Assembly: GCA_022600955.1 (NCBI GenBank)
Contig: JAHZJK010000011.1
Coordinates: 248,001 to 312,000 of the forward strand
Source of the DNA: Gammaproteobacteria bacterium
GTDB taxonomy: Bacteria > Pseudomonadota > Gammaproteobacteria > Steroidobacterales > Woeseiaceae
DNA length: 64,000 nucleotides
Direction of reading: 5' to 3'
Of this stretch, positions 25,967 to 35,496 are shown piece after piece; the first letter of the stretch is position 1, and every line of letters begins with the position of its first letter. Under the pieces are notes generated by a model. It saw only the letters and a program-made list of their open reading frames with translations. It made no database searches and had not been told where the DNA came from. The position numbers and the translations under genes are program-made.

Positions 25967-27603
25967 CCCGCCGGCAAACCCTATTTCGAATGCTGGCCAT
26001 TCAACGGGTCCTGGTTAAGTACAGTCTTGATGACATTATCAAGGAAACACACCTGCTGCGGCCATTGCGGTTCCTGTTTTACCTGGTACCACGTCGTCGC
26101 GATCGCTCGGCTCCTCTTGGCGAGCGCATCCGGCTTGCGCTCGAGGAACTCGGGCCGATTTTCGTCAAGTTCGGCCAGGCTATTTCCACACGTCGTGACC
26201 TGCTGCCAACCGACATTGCCGATGAACTCGCCAAACTACAGGACGCAGTGCCACCGTTTCCCGCCACCGAGGCCATAGCGATCATTGACGGTGCGTATGG
26301 CGAACCTGTAGCTGAAGTCTTTGAACGCTTCGACCGAGAACCGCTGGCCGCCGCCTCTATTGCTCAGGTGCATACCGCCAAGCTCAAAGACGGACCGGAA
26401 GTCGTCGTCAAAGTGCTACGTCCCGGCGTACAGGAACAGATCGAACGCGACCTTTCCGTACTTCGTATGCTGGCGGGACTGGCGGATCGGTACTGGCAGC
26501 ATGGCAAACGCCTGCGACCGCTGGAAGTTGTCGAAGAATACGCGCATACAATCATCGATGAGCTCGATCTGATGCGGGAAGCAGCGAATGCCGCGCAGCT
26601 AAAACGCAACTTCCACGGCTCGGATATGCTGTATGCGCCGGACATTTTCTGGGACTACTGCCGGCCAGAAGTACTGGTGCAGGAACGCATCTATGGCACG
26701 CCCATCAGTGACATGGAAACGTTGCGACAGTCCGGAACGGATTTTCAGGTGCTCGCCGAAAATGGCGTGGACATATTTTTCACGCAGGTTTTCCGTCACA
26801 ATTTTTTTCACGCGGACATGCACCCCGGCAACATATTCGTTATTACGACCGACCCGCAGCGACCGAAGTACGCAGCAGTCGATTTCGGCATCGTCGGTAC
26901 ACTCAGCCCGGAGGACCAGCGCTATCTGGCCGAAAATTTCCTCGCATTTTTTGATCGCGACTATCATCGAATCGCGAAGCTACACCTCGACAGTGGCTGG
27001 GTGCCCGAAGGCACGCGAGTCGATCAGCTTGAGACTGCCATTCGCACCGTGTGCGAACCGATCTTCAACAAACCTCTCGCTGAAATCTCATTCGCGCAAC
27101 TGCTGATGCGGCTATTCCGCGTCGCGCAACGCTTTGATGTAGAGATTCAACCGCAAATGATTCTGCTGCACAAAACACTGTTCAATATTGAGGGTCTCGG
27201 ACGACAACTGTATCCGCAACTCGACCTGTGGAAGACTGCGCACCCGGTTCTAAAGCGCTGGATGGACGAACAGGTTGGGCCGAGCGCGATTCTCAAAGAC
27301 TTCAGAGAGAATCTGCCGCAACTCCGTGATGCCCTACGCGAGTTGCCAGTGATCATTCAGCGGCTCGGCGATCAGGCCGCAGAAGGCCGTATCAAGATGA
27401 ACGTGCAATCGACCGAGCTCACCCGGATGCGCGAGCAGTTCGTACAGCAACAACGGCAGCGCTTTTGGCTTACCGCTGCGGCGACCGGGGTCGTGGCCGG
27501 CACGCTGGTTATCCTGTTCGCCGACTTCCCTGTCGTTGGCTACTCGCTGGCCGCACTGGGCGTTGCCGCGGGTATCGCTGCACGACCCCGCGCATCCGGC
27601 TAG
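25963..27603 (+). CDS. ubiB: UbiB, ADCK-family atypical kinase/ATPase for ubiquinone biosynthesis
   Basis: A 546-residue protein required for ubiquinone synthesis, probably an ATPase that extracts membrane intermediates. It has the KxGQ motif in GPIFVKFGQAISTRRD, the Ala-rich loop AAASIAQVH replacing the P-loop of kinases, the ATP lysine in VVVKVLRPG, the catalytic loop HADMHPGNIFV and DFG in VDFGIVG. Two C-terminal transmembrane segments (about 500-540) anchor it. Its stop is two bases from the end of the convergent M20 gene. Confidence 0.95.
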   Translation: MTRRQTLFRMLAIQRVLVKYSLDDIIKETHLLRPLRFLFYLVPRRRDRSAPLGERIRLALEELGPIFVKFGQAISTRRDLLPTDIADELAKLQDAVPPFPATEAIAIIDGAYGEPVAEVFERFDREPLAAASIAQVHTAKLKDGPEVVVKVLRPGVQEQIERDLSVLRMLAGLADRYWQHGKRLRPLEVVEEYAHTIIDELDLMREAANAAQLKRNFHGSDMLYAPDIFWDYCRPEVLVQERIYGTPISDMETLRQSGTDFQVLAENGVDIFFTQVFRHNFFHADMHPGNIFVITTDPQRPKYAAVDFGIVGTLSPEDQRYLAENFLAFFDRDYHRIAKLHLDSGWVPEGTRVDQLETAIRTVCEPIFNKPLAEISFAQLLMRLFRVAQRFDVEIQPQMILLHKTLFNIEGLGRQLYPQLDLWKTAHPVLKRWMDEQVGPSAILKDFRENLPQLRDALRELPVIIQRLGDQAAEGRIKMNVQSTELTRMREQFVQQQRQRFWLTAAATGVVAGTLVILFADFPVVGYSLAALGVAAGIAARPRASG

Positions 27604-27605
27604 GA

Positions 27606-28904
27606 CTATTTCAGCAACTCAAGCGCCGCCACGGTCATGCCTTCGACGGCGCCTTTGATGGATGGCTCAGGCGCTATCCAGAATAGCGGTGAGTGATGGC
27701 CCGCCCAGTCGCCCGACTCGAGATTCTCGACGGGCGTCCCGCCAACGCCGAAGTAAACACTGGGTATAGGTGGGTCTACGTTCACGAGATCGGGAAAATC
27801 TTCGGCGCCCATATCCTCCTGCTTGAACGGGAACAGAGCATCCGCGCCCATCTTCTCGATCATCGCGGCACGGACACGCTGCGCAAGCGCTGCATCGTTG
27901 GTTGTCGTGGGTGAGCCATTGTCGTAAACATCCACTATCGGCAATAACTCGTCCGGTATGCCGGATGCGCGAGCGGTCTGCGTTGCAACGCGCTCAATAC
28001 TTTTCAGGAGCTGGGCGCGTGTTTTTTCGGTGTTGGCCCGCACAGTAACGTCGAGCGTCGCATGATCAGCGATGACGTTAGCTGCTGTTCCGCCACGAAA
28101 CGCGCCCACTGTGATCAGCGCTGGTTCGATTGGAGAAACTTCACGCGTCACGATCATCTGCAATGCCAGTACGATTTGTGACCCGATGAGCACCGGGTCT
28201 TTGCCAAGATGCGGTGAAGCACCGTGCGTTGCTACACCGCGGACTGTTATGCGCACCGTATCGGCGCTGGAATACATTAACCCGTCTGAAAACGTAATCT
28301 TGCCGGCCGGATCGCCGGCACCAACATGCAGGGCCAGTGCAAAATCCGGGCGACCAACCCGACCGTAAATGTCATCAGCGACCATCGCCAGCGCACCGCC
28401 TATGGCTTCCTCGGCAGGCTGCGCGACCAACATCAATGTACCCTGCCACTGGTCCTTGATTTCGACCAGGCGTCGAGCCGTACCGATCAGCGCCGTCATA
28501 TGAACATCATGGCCACACGCATGCATCACCGGCATGTCGCGACCCTCAAGGTTGATCTGACGTGCCTGCGACGCGTAGGCGAGTCCGGTTTTCTCCTGCA
28601 CCGGCAAACCGTCCATATCAGCGCGAATCATCAGGGTTGGTCCGTCGCCATTCTTCATGACACCAACCAGACCCGTGTTGCCGATATTGCGAGTCACGTC
28701 AAAACCAAGACCGGTCATTTCCTCGGCCATGCGATCAGAGGTTTTAAACTCCTGCATCGACAATTCCGGATTCTGATGCAGATGCTTGAACAAGCTGTCG
28801 AGATACGGGTAGTCCGCAGCGATTGCCTCGTTCAGAGACTCCGCCAACGCCGTGGCGCTTAGTCCCCCGAGCAATACGATTACGATTGTTCTTCTAAGCA
28901 TCAT
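27606..28904 (-). CDS. M20-family metallo-amidohydrolase, exported
   Basis: A 432-residue zinc hydrolase of the M20D (hippurate hydrolase/IAA-amino-acid hydrolase/aminoacylase) group. A Sec signal peptide precedes ALAESLNE (cleavage near residue 22), so it acts in the periplasm. Metal and catalytic motifs: MHACGHDVHMTALIG, AQPAEEAIGGA, LALHVGAGDPAG, the dimerisation segment VRGVATHGASPHLGKDPV, and MGAEDFPDLV with HHSPLFWI. The substrate is some N-acylated amino acid or peptide. A GTG at 28907 is an alternative start. Its start overlaps the end of the FkbM gene by 11 bp. Confidence 0.88.
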   Translation of the reverse strand: MMLRRTIVIVLLGGLSATALAESLNEAIAADYPYLDSLFKHLHQNPELSMQEFKTSDRMAEEMTGLGFDVTRNIGNTGLVGVMKNGDGPTLMIRADMDGLPVQEKTGLAYASQARQINLEGRDMPVMHACGHDVHMTALIGTARRLVEIKDQWQGTLMLVAQPAEEAIGGALAMVADDIYGRVGRPDFALALHVGAGDPAGKITFSDGLMYSSADTVRITVRGVATHGASPHLGKDPVLIGSQIVLALQMIVTREVSPIEPALITVGAFRGGTAANVIADHATLDVTVRANTEKTRAQLLKSIERVATQTARASGIPDELLPIVDVYDNGSPTTTNDAALAQRVRAAMIEKMGADALFPFKQEDMGAEDFPDLVNVDPPIPSVYFGVGGTPVENLESGDWAGHHSPLFWIAPEPSIKGAVEGMTVAALELLK

Positions 28905-29631
28905 CACTGTCCCTTGTTACCTGCATGAAACCAATTTCGCGACCAGTTTCGGACAACCAGAAAATCTGGTAACCGAGCCCTCTGAGCTTCTCGATTGCGG
29001 TCGCAGTTTTCTGTTTGCCTATGCTGCGAAAGCGATGATGGAACTCGACCAGCAGCTGCTTCGGCAAATTTTGTACGTTCTTGAGCCCGTCCAGAACATC
29101 GTACTCCGCGCCCTCCACGTCCATCTTCAGCAGATCAATCTTTTCATGTTCCAGTTGCTGCATGATGGTCGCAATCGTATACGCAGGCGCGTCGATATGA
29201 TCCTCAATATCTCCAGCGCCGGCATCCGCAGTCCACATCACTTTTGCACGCTTGCCGCGCCTGCTCACTCGACGGTAGAGACGCAGGCTGCCATCAGCGC
29301 CGGATGCTGCCCAGGGTTTGAAAACAAATTCCGTTGGCAGGGTTTGTGCAGCAACCCATTCCATTGCATAAGGCGTAGGGTCGAATGCGTAGACAGTCGA
29401 ACCGTAGCGTTCGATAACGCCGAGATCGAATTCGACCGAGTCACCGACGCCCAGCGAGTAGACAATCGAACCACCGTGCAGCAACTCAGGCACGAACGCC
29501 CATTCGCCGATCTTGGTGGTCGTCATCTCGAAGTCTCGACGCAGCCACAGCTCTTTGCCGCTTATGCGTTTTAAAAACAGCTTGATTGGCCAGAACCATG
29601 GCTGCCGCTTCATCCACCCTGACGTTCTCAT
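28894..29631 (-). CDS. FkbM-family methyltransferase
   Basis: A 245-residue SAM-dependent methyltransferase of the FkbM type. The nucleotide loop is SIVYSLGVGDSVEFDLGVI, motif II VYAFDPTPYAMEW, and the family-defining LLKMDVEGAEYDVLDGL (about 165-182) is clear, followed by LLVEFHHRF. Such enzymes O-methylate sugars or natural products. The acceptor is unknown. It is upstream of and overlapping the exported M20 gene, so they are probably one transcript. Confidence 0.85.
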   Translation of the reverse strand: MRTSGWMKRQPWFWPIKLFLKRISGKELWLRRDFEMTTTKIGEWAFVPELLHGGSIVYSLGVGDSVEFDLGVIERYGSTVYAFDPTPYAMEWVAAQTLPTEFVFKPWAASGADGSLRLYRRVSRRGKRAKVMWTADAGAGDIEDHIDAPAYTIATIMQQLEHEKIDLLKMDVEGAEYDVLDGLKNVQNLPKQLLVEFHHRFRSIGKQKTATAIEKLRGLGYQIFWLSETGREIGFMQVTRDSDDA

Positions 29632-29779
29632 CGTGTCATCTCGCTTGCGGGAATCCCGTCATTTGTTTTTGTTGCGATGTGAATCCAGTATACGATGTGC
29701 GATTGCGAATCTGCAGCTAATCCGGTTGCAGCAAACCCGCAGCCGTCACAGGCTCCACTACCGTACAAGGGACCAGACA

Positions 29780-30334
29780 GTGTTAAGAGGACTCGCGAGA
29801 CTCATTTTGCGTCTCGGTGGCTGGACGCCTGTTGGGACTGTTCCCGATGTGCCAAAAGCTGTTTTCATCGCCGCACCACATACCTCGAACTGGGATGGTT
29901 TCTGGGCCCTGGTCTACAAGGTTGCTGTCGGTCTTGATGTGCATTTCTTCGGCAAGCATTCGCTGTTCTGGTTTCCACTCAGCACATTGCTGCGCAGCCT
30001 GGGGGGAATTCCGCTCGACAGGGGCCGCGCTGGCTCCGCGGTGCAGTTGGCGGTCGACATGTTCGAAGCCGAGGATGAGTTTTTTTTCGGACTCGCGCCG
30101 GAAGGAACGCGCAGCCTGCGCGATGGCTGGAAGTCGGGATTCTATCGCATAGCTGCAGAGGCCAATGTACCGGTGTTTTTCGGCGTTCTGGACTACGAGA
30201 ACAAGCGCGTCGGAATTGGCGGCAGGCTTGATCTTACGGGCAACGTGGAGGCGGACCTTGCGCAATGTGCGAACTTTTACTCGAATGTCAGGGGGCGCTG
30301 GCCGGAGAAAACGAGCCCGGTTCGTTTCCCATAA
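29780..30334 (+). CDS. PlsC-like lysophospholipid/glycerol-phosphate acyltransferase family protein
   Basis: A 184-residue acyltransferase-fold protein. The catalytic H-x4-D motif is in APHTSNWDGFW, block II is GGIPLDRGR and block III FGLAPEGTRS. The short length and absence of a clear transmembrane anchor match the group annotated as 1-acyl-sn-glycerol-3-phosphate acyltransferase-like with unknown acceptor. I chose the GTG at 29780; the frame is open back to 29513 but overlaps the FkbM gene and shows no homology. It ends at a bidirectional terminator. Confidence 0.83.
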   Translation: MLRGLARLILRLGGWTPVGTVPDVPKAVFIAAPHTSNWDGFWALVYKVAVGLDVHFFGKHSLFWFPLSTLLRSLGGIPLDRGRAGSAVQLAVDMFEAEDEFFFGLAPEGTRSLRDGWKSGFYRIAAEANVPVFFGVLDYENKRVGIGGRLDLTGNVEADLAQCANFYSNVRGRWPEKTSPVRFP

Positions 30335-30335
30335 A

Positions 30336-30359
30336 AAAGGCCGCCCGAAGGCGGCCTTT
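30336..30359. terminator. Bidirectional terminator
   Basis: AAAGGCCGCC (30336-30345), loop CGAA, GGCGGCCTTT (30350-30359): a perfect 10-bp stem with A and T runs at its two ends. It serves the acyltransferase gene on + and the TonB receptor gene on -. Confidence 0.9.
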
Positions 30360-30381
30360 ACAAATCCGGCGTGTAACCGGC

Positions 30382-32637
30382 TTATTCGTAGCGCAGATTG
30401 ATCTCCAGGCCAATCTCGCGGCCCTTCTTCATCGGTCCAGCCGTGAACAGCCCACCGATTGATGTCAGGTTACCCCAGTTCGCTTCGTCTTCGAGATTCT
30501 TGCCATACAAGGAAACATTCCAGCGGTCGTCTCCCGAAAACCAGTTGACGCTGGCATTCGTGCGCTGCTGATCTTCGAAGAATTCCGAGTTCAGGTCGTT
30601 GTACGGATGACGTTCGCGGAAACTGTGGTTCGCCATGAGGTTGAAAATACCATCGCCGGCTGGAATATCCCATGAGAATCCGACGCTGTAGTTGGTTGGC
30701 GCGAGGCGTGGCAACTCAGGGCCCAGCTGTGCCGCCCAGAGCGGATCGACGCGATCATACTCCCCGTCCTGCCAACCATAAGAGGCATTGATGGAGAACG
30801 TGTCCGTCAGCAGTGCAACGAAATCAACCTCGATGCCTTTGATCGTGACATCACCCGCATTGATCGTACCCTGCAAGACGATTACATCCGGATCGGGGAC
30901 GTTCAGCTCGCGCTGCATATCCTTGATGTCGTTGTGGAAGATCGCGGCATTGAGACGCATGCGGCCGTCGTTAAAGTCTGTCTTCAGACCAACCTCAATG
31001 GTGTTGTTCTCTTCCTCGCGGGTCGGTCCTGCGGGAATGACATTTGGCTTCGCATTGCGGAAGTTGAAGCCACCCGAACGGAATCCTTTGGACCAGAATC
31101 CGTACAACTGCGTCGAATCATTGATGCGGAACTGCGCACCGAGCTTCGGCGTAATATTGTCCCACTTACCGCTGAGATCATCTGTCGGGCAGATGAAGGT
31201 CGTGTTGTCGGTGCAGCCACCGATGATGATCTGCGCATCCTTGCTTTCATCGGTGTAGCGGATACCAGCAGTCAGCGTCCACTGATCGTTGAGGAAGAAA
31301 TCATTACTCCAAAAAGCACCAAAGTTCCTGGAATCCATGTCGCCGCCGAGTGCTGCCTGCAAGTTAATGCCAACAGGCGGCGGACCCAGCGGCGGTGGCA
31401 GCCAGATGTAACGCGCCTCGCGATAGCTCACATCCTGCGAGAACATGTACAGGCCGATGGTTGTTTCCCAGTTGTCGCGCACTGAACCCGACCAGCGAAT
31501 CTCATTGCTCAATTGATGCTGATCGGTGTCACCCGGCGCAGAGAATATCGGCAAGTCAGTGCCATCGATGTCCGCGAGAGATTCTGCCGACACACGACGC
31601 CAACCCAGAATATTGGTCAGGGTTCCGTTACCGACTTCGTCGATGTTGGTTTCGAGCACGGCTTGCGTCCACTTCATCTCGGTGAAGCCACTTTCGTCTG
31701 ATGTCGTTGCGAAGTCCGCTTGTGCTCCGGCACGCTGAGCAGAAACGCTTGTCCACGGTGCACCGTCGCCGCTCGACTGTCCATGCTCTACGATCAGTGT
31801 CCATTCGGCGGTATCGGATGGCGTCCATATTAGCGTCGGCCTGAACAGTTTGGTTTCCATCGCGCCAACATTCGAACCGTCCGCAGGATTCACATAGAAA
31901 GGTTGCAGCGGGTGTGGCGCCGGCAGCGAAGCCCCCGGATTGATGTTCTTGAAGTAGCCCGGATCATCGTCATAGGAAACTGCCATCTTTCCGATCAGGC
32001 GATCTTCAATCAGTGTGCCTTCGATCGTCGCTGCGATGTTGAACTGTTCTTCATCAGTCGCGCCCACCCGAACTCGAGCAGCGAACTCGCCGTCGGGGCG
32101 AGCGTTGCGCAGAACAACTGCGCCGCCGGTTACATTGCGACCGAACAACAACCCCTGGGGTCCGCGCAAGACTTCGACCGTCTCGAGGTCGAACGTGTCG
32201 ATCACGACGCCGTAGGTCGTGCCCATAAACACACCGTCGACGAACACGCCAACCGTTGGATCGACAGACGGAATCGAACTGTTGATGCCCTGGCCACGAA
32301 TGGAGAAATTCTGCACACCCGGGAAGGTCCCGACCGATTCAAGCTGCACGTTCGGCATGATGTAGCTCAGGTCTTCAATTTTCTTCACAAACAGGGCGTC
32401 CAGCTGCGTCGCGCCAAACGCGTTTACAGCGACCGGAACATCCTGAACTGCCTCTGCATCGCTCTTTTTTCGAGCTGTGGTAACGATTTCCTCCAGCAGA
32501 GCGCCTGCCGCACCATCCTGCGCCAGCGCGTCAGATGGTAGCGAAAAAACAACAAATGCTGTGGATATGATAGCGGTCGCGCCGATCACACGGGTCAGCG
32601 CTGCGCTCAAGGTGTTGATTTTGATTGATTTAGACAC
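30382..32637 (-). CDS. TonB-dependent receptor
   Basis: A complete 751-residue outer-membrane receptor. Signal peptide to about residue 39 (FSLPSDALAQ), TonB box-like EEIVTTARKKSDAEAVQDVP, plug domain to about residue 190 (FSIRGQGINSSIPSVDPTVG, VEVLRGPQGLLFGRNVTGGA), then the barrel and a terminal strand GLEINLRYE. This plug wording is typical of the large FecA/'TonB-dependent receptor' group in Sphingomonadales and related marine bacteria, often for plant or steroid-like compounds; the ligand is not deducible. No partner hydrolase is adjacent, so it is a stand-alone gene with its own terminator. Confidence 0.93.
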   Translation of the reverse strand: MSKSIKINTLSAALTRVIGATAIISTAFVVFSLPSDALAQDGAAGALLEEIVTTARKKSDAEAVQDVPVAVNAFGATQLDALFVKKIEDLSYIMPNVQLESVGTFPGVQNFSIRGQGINSSIPSVDPTVGVFVDGVFMGTTYGVVIDTFDLETVEVLRGPQGLLFGRNVTGGAVVLRNARPDGEFAARVRVGATDEEQFNIAATIEGTLIEDRLIGKMAVSYDDDPGYFKNINPGASLPAPHPLQPFYVNPADGSNVGAMETKLFRPTLIWTPSDTAEWTLIVEHGQSSGDGAPWTSVSAQRAGAQADFATTSDESGFTEMKWTQAVLETNIDEVGNGTLTNILGWRRVSAESLADIDGTDLPIFSAPGDTDQHQLSNEIRWSGSVRDNWETTIGLYMFSQDVSYREARYIWLPPPLGPPPVGINLQAALGGDMDSRNFGAFWSNDFFLNDQWTLTAGIRYTDESKDAQIIIGGCTDNTTFICPTDDLSGKWDNITPKLGAQFRINDSTQLYGFWSKGFRSGGFNFRNAKPNVIPAGPTREEENNTIEVGLKTDFNDGRMRLNAAIFHNDIKDMQRELNVPDPDVIVLQGTINAGDVTIKGIEVDFVALLTDTFSINASYGWQDGEYDRVDPLWAAQLGPELPRLAPTNYSVGFSWDIPAGDGIFNLMANHSFRERHPYNDLNSEFFEDQQRTNASVNWFSGDDRWNVSLYGKNLEDEANWGNLTSIGGLFTAGPMKKGREIGLEINLRYE

Positions 32638-32727
32638 GACGCCCTCTCAGTCCTTCGCGTTGGATAGCTCTAGCATACTGTTGTATGCACGCATATTCCA
32701 ATTGCACCGAGGTCTGTCTGGCGAGCC

Positions 32728-32738
32728 TGCTATATAAT
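32728..32738 (+). promoter_or_regulatory. Candidate extended -10 promoter for trmB
   Basis: TGCTATATAAT: a perfect TATAAT (32733-32738) with an upstream TG. The -35 region is weak. It lies about 60 bases before the trmB start, in the divergent region with the TonB receptor gene. Confidence 0.5.
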
Positions 32739-32798
32739 CCCCGACCCTTTGAGGCCAGGACGCTGGCCCGGCACTTCGAAAGCAAGGCTATCTGTCCC

Positions 32799-33494
32799 AT
32801 GCAGGCACCATCCAGCAAGATCCGCACGATCCGGAGCTTCGTCCGGCGAACCGGTCGCCTTACTCCGTCGCAACAAAAAGCCCTGCAGGAACTCTGGCCT
32901 CTGTACGGAATCGAGAATTCAGGCGAGCTGCTCGATTTCGCGGCTTTGTTCGGGCGCGAAAGCGAGGTCGTGCTGGAGATCGGTTTCGGCAATGGTGAGA
33001 CGCTTGTTGAGCAAGCGGCCGCCAGTCCCGGGAAAGACTTCATCGGCGTCGAGGTGCATGAGCCCGGCGTCGGCCACGCGATGCTGAAAGCACGCGATGC
33101 AGGCGTTAGTAACCTGAAGCTGATCATGCATGACGCTATAGAAGTGCTAATTGAACGGGTACCCGCAACCTCACTGGCCCGGGTGAACCTGTACTTTCCG
33201 GATCCCTGGCCAAAGAAACGGCATCACAAACGACGCATTGTGCAGTACGATTTCCTGGCATTGGTTACCGACCGGCTGCGTGAGCAAGGTGTTCTGAACA
33301 TAGCGACCGACTGGGCCAACTACGCTGAGCATATCGACACGATTATTGCGGAGTCGGATCGCGTTACCCGCAAGGAACGTCGCGAGCACGACGGCGACCA
33401 GCCTTTCGACCGGCCACGCACCAAGTTTGAACGACGTGGGCTCCGGAAGGGCCATCGCATCTGGGACTGGAGCCTTGCTAAAACGCCAGCCTGA
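32799..33494 (+). CDS. trmB: tRNA (guanine-N7-)-methyltransferase
   Basis: A 231-residue enzyme that makes m7G46 in tRNA. It carries IRSFVRRTGRLTPSQ near the start, LDFAALFGRESEVVLEIGFG with the SAM loop, and the catalytic/tRNA motif LYFPDPWPKKRHHKRRIVQ, then ATDWANYAEH and TKFERRGLRKGH. I chose the ATG at 32799 by alignment in memory with E. coli TrmB; the frame is open back to 32685. Confidence 0.95.
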   Translation: MQAPSSKIRTIRSFVRRTGRLTPSQQKALQELWPLYGIENSGELLDFAALFGRESEVVLEIGFGNGETLVEQAAASPGKDFIGVEVHEPGVGHAMLKARDAGVSNLKLIMHDAIEVLIERVPATSLARVNLYFPDPWPKKRHHKRRIVQYDFLALVTDRLREQGVLNIATDWANYAEHIDTIIAESDRVTRKERREHDGDQPFDRPRTKFERRGLRKGHRIWDWSLAKTPA

Positions 33495-33540
33495 TCTATA
33501 ACTAAGGGTAAGAGCTGTCGATTGCAGAGGAACTGTCAGC

Positions 33541-33831
33541 ATGACACCGCATTACCCGATGATTGGACACTGGTTTCGCAGACCTGGCGGCACGTTATTC
33601 GAGGTCGTTGCCGTCGATGAGGATGACGGCACCATTGAGATCCAGCTGTTTGACGGCACGATCAGCGAGGTCGATGTCGAAAACTGGCCGCAGATGCTGC
33701 TCGTTGAGGTGGCAGCGCCGGAAGACTGGTCAGGATCCGTCGACATGGATCCGGAAGACTTCAAGGGCACGAAAGTCGGTGACATTCCACAGGGCTTTCA
33801 CGACCCGCTGGAATTTCTCGACAAGCAGTAG
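33541..33831 (+). CDS. Small acidic protein, unrecognised
   Basis: A 96-residue acidic cytoplasmic protein. The first half (HWFRRPGGTLFEVVAVDEDD, IEIQLFDGTISEVDVENW) looks like a small beta-barrel that could hold a ligand or nucleic acid. The second half is a Pro/Asp-rich tail (VDMDPEDFKGTK). It resembles a conserved gammaproteobacterial DUF family I cannot name with certainty. It follows trmB by 46 bp on the same strand and converges on the Rieske gene. Confidence 0.75.
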   Translation: MTPHYPMIGHWFRRPGGTLFEVVAVDEDDGTIEIQLFDGTISEVDVENWPQMLLVEVAAPEDWSGSVDMDPEDFKGTKVGDIPQGFHDPLEFLDKQ

Positions 33832-33835
33832 GCTG

Positions 33836-34195
33836 TCAGCTCCTGCCCCGAGGCCCCGTCACAAAAACCAGCCCGTCGCGTACGACCACCTCGACCTTGA
33901 GCAAGGACCGCCCTGAGCCCGGGCCCGCAAAACACTCACCCGATTCGATATGGAACGTCGCGCCGTGCGACGCACAGATAATTGCGCTTCCGTCTTTTGT
34001 CAGGAATCGATTCGCTGACCAGTTCAACGGATGTCCGACGTGCACACAGACATTCTGATACGCGAAAACGTCGTCGCCCTTGCGAACGACGAAACCGCGA
34101 AAGGGCCAGTCGCCATCGCCGATCGAAAACTCGCGACAACCCGGATCTTCGATTTCTTCCAGGCGACCTACTTCGACCTCGGACAGGGTCGTCAT
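33836..34195 (-). CDS. Rieske [2Fe-2S] domain protein
   Basis: A 119-residue soluble Rieske ferredoxin. The cluster ligands are visible as C-V-H in QNVCVHVGHPLN and C-A-S-H in IICASHGATFH, separated by about 20 residues, followed by GECFAGPGSGRSL. There is no signal peptide. Such small ferredoxins donate electrons to oxygenases or stand alone. It overlaps the AmpG-like gene by 4 bp and is last in the xthA-MFS-Rieske run. Confidence 0.9.
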   Translation of the reverse strand: MTTLSEVEVGRLEEIEDPGCREFSIGDGDWPFRGFVVRKGDDVFAYQNVCVHVGHPLNWSANRFLTKDGSAIICASHGATFHIESGECFAGPGSGRSLLKVEVVVRDGLVFVTGPRGRS

Positions 34196-35496
34196 TTACG
34201 CTCTTCAATATTGCTGTGCCGCACCACGACGATCGAGAGAATGATCGAAGGAATTCCGAGTGCGGCCGCGTAGATAAAGAAGCCAACCCAGTCGAGCGAC
34301 TCCTGCACATTGCCCGACCAGCCAGCCACCAGTTTGCCGAAGAAAACTGACAGCGAACTGAACAACGCGTACTGCGTTGCCGTGAACTGCATGTTCGTCA
34401 GGCTCGACAGGTAGGCGATGAAGACGGTACCGGAAAACCCCTGGGCGAAGTTGTCGAAACTGATCGTCACAGTCAGCGCCCAGAGTTCTGCGCCAACGAT
34501 CGCGAGACCGGCAAAAAACAGGTTGGTCGCTGCGATCAGGATCGCTGCCGCGACGAGCGAACGGGCGAGACCGAACTTCATGACCGACCAGCCGCCGCCA
34601 GCGATGCCGAACAATGCTACCCACAAGCCGTAGAGCTTCGCGACACTCGCAACCTGGGCTTTGCTGAAACCAATATCCAGGTAGAACGGGTTCGCGAGAA
34701 TGCCCAGTACGTAGTCGCTCATGCGATAGAACGCGATGAATGCGAGCATGGTTACGGCGAATGCTCCGTAGCGCTTGAAGAAGTCGACAAACGGTCCGAC
34801 AACCGCGTCCAGAAACCACTTTGCAAAGCCGCCAGCAAAAATCGGCCCAAGCTCGGCGCCGTCCGGCGTTTCGGGCTCCTTGCAAAACAATGTCGTTGCG
34901 ATACCGATCAGCATGCACCCTGCCATACATTGATAGGCGAGCTCCCATGATCCCCATTGAGCGATATACAGCGCGATTGCTCCGCCAACGATGATTGAGA
35001 TGCGGTAGCCGTATTGATAGGCGGCGGCGAGAACGGCCTGCATTTCCTGCTCAGCGCACTCGATACGATACGCATCAATCGCCATATCCTGTGTCGCGGA
35101 CGAGATGGCGACAGCGACGGCGATTGCCGCGAAACCGCCGATTGCTGCGGCGGGATCCATGCTCGCCATCACAATCAGTCCGACACCGATCGCAATCTGT
35201 GCGAACAGCATCCACGCTCGCCGTCGCCCGAAGACGCGTGAAAGGACAGGCAGTGTCAGACGATCAACCAGCGGGGACCAGAGAAACTTGAATGCATACG
35301 CAAACCCGACCCAGGCAAACGTGCTTATTGTGCTTTTTTCGAGACCCGCGTCACTGAGCCAGGCCGTGAGGGTCGCGTACACCAGCGGGAACGGCAGCCC
35401 TGCCGAAAAACCGAGAAAAAAGATGACCAGCACCTTTTCCTGCAGGTAATAAAGCCATCCCCGCGATGCCGTTTGCGCGTCTGTGTCAGCCGTCAT
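34192..35496 (-). CDS. Major facilitator transporter, AmpG (muropeptide permease) type
   Basis: A 434-residue protein with about 12 hydrophobic helices. The start region VFFLGFSAGLPFPLVYATLTAWLSDAGLEK and WSPLVDRLTLPVLSRVFGRRRAW are typical of AmpG, which imports anhydromuropeptides for cell-wall recycling. SSATQDMAIDAYRIE is also an AmpG hallmark. I leave the symbol blank because related carriers (acetyl-CoA transporter-like) share these motifs. It overlaps xthA by 11 bp and the Rieske gene by 4 bp. Confidence 0.83.
   Translation of the reverse strand: MTADTDAQTASRGWLYYLQEKVLVIFFLGFSAGLPFPLVYATLTAWLSDAGLEKSTISTFAWVGFAYAFKFLWSPLVDRLTLPVLSRVFGRRRAWMLFAQIAIGVGLIVMASMDPAAAIGGFAAIAVAVAISSATQDMAIDAYRIECAEQEMQAVLAAAYQYGYRISIIVGGAIALYIAQWGSWELAYQCMAGCMLIGIATTLFCKEPETPDGAELGPIFAGGFAKWFLDAVVGPFVDFFKRYGAFAVTMLAFIAFYRMSDYVLGILANPFYLDIGFSKAQVASVAKLYGLWVALFGIAGGGWSVMKFGLARSLVAAAILIAATNLFFAGLAIVGAELWALTVTISFDNFAQGFSGTVFIAYLSSLTNMQFTATQYALFSSLSVFFGKLVAGWSGNVQESLDWVGFFIYAAALGIPSIILSIVVVRHSNIEERK

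Noticed and set aside
28852-29574. Plus-strand open frame of 240 codons opposite the FkbM gene
   Set aside because: The minus strand carries a clear FkbM motif; the plus-strand translation is without motifs.
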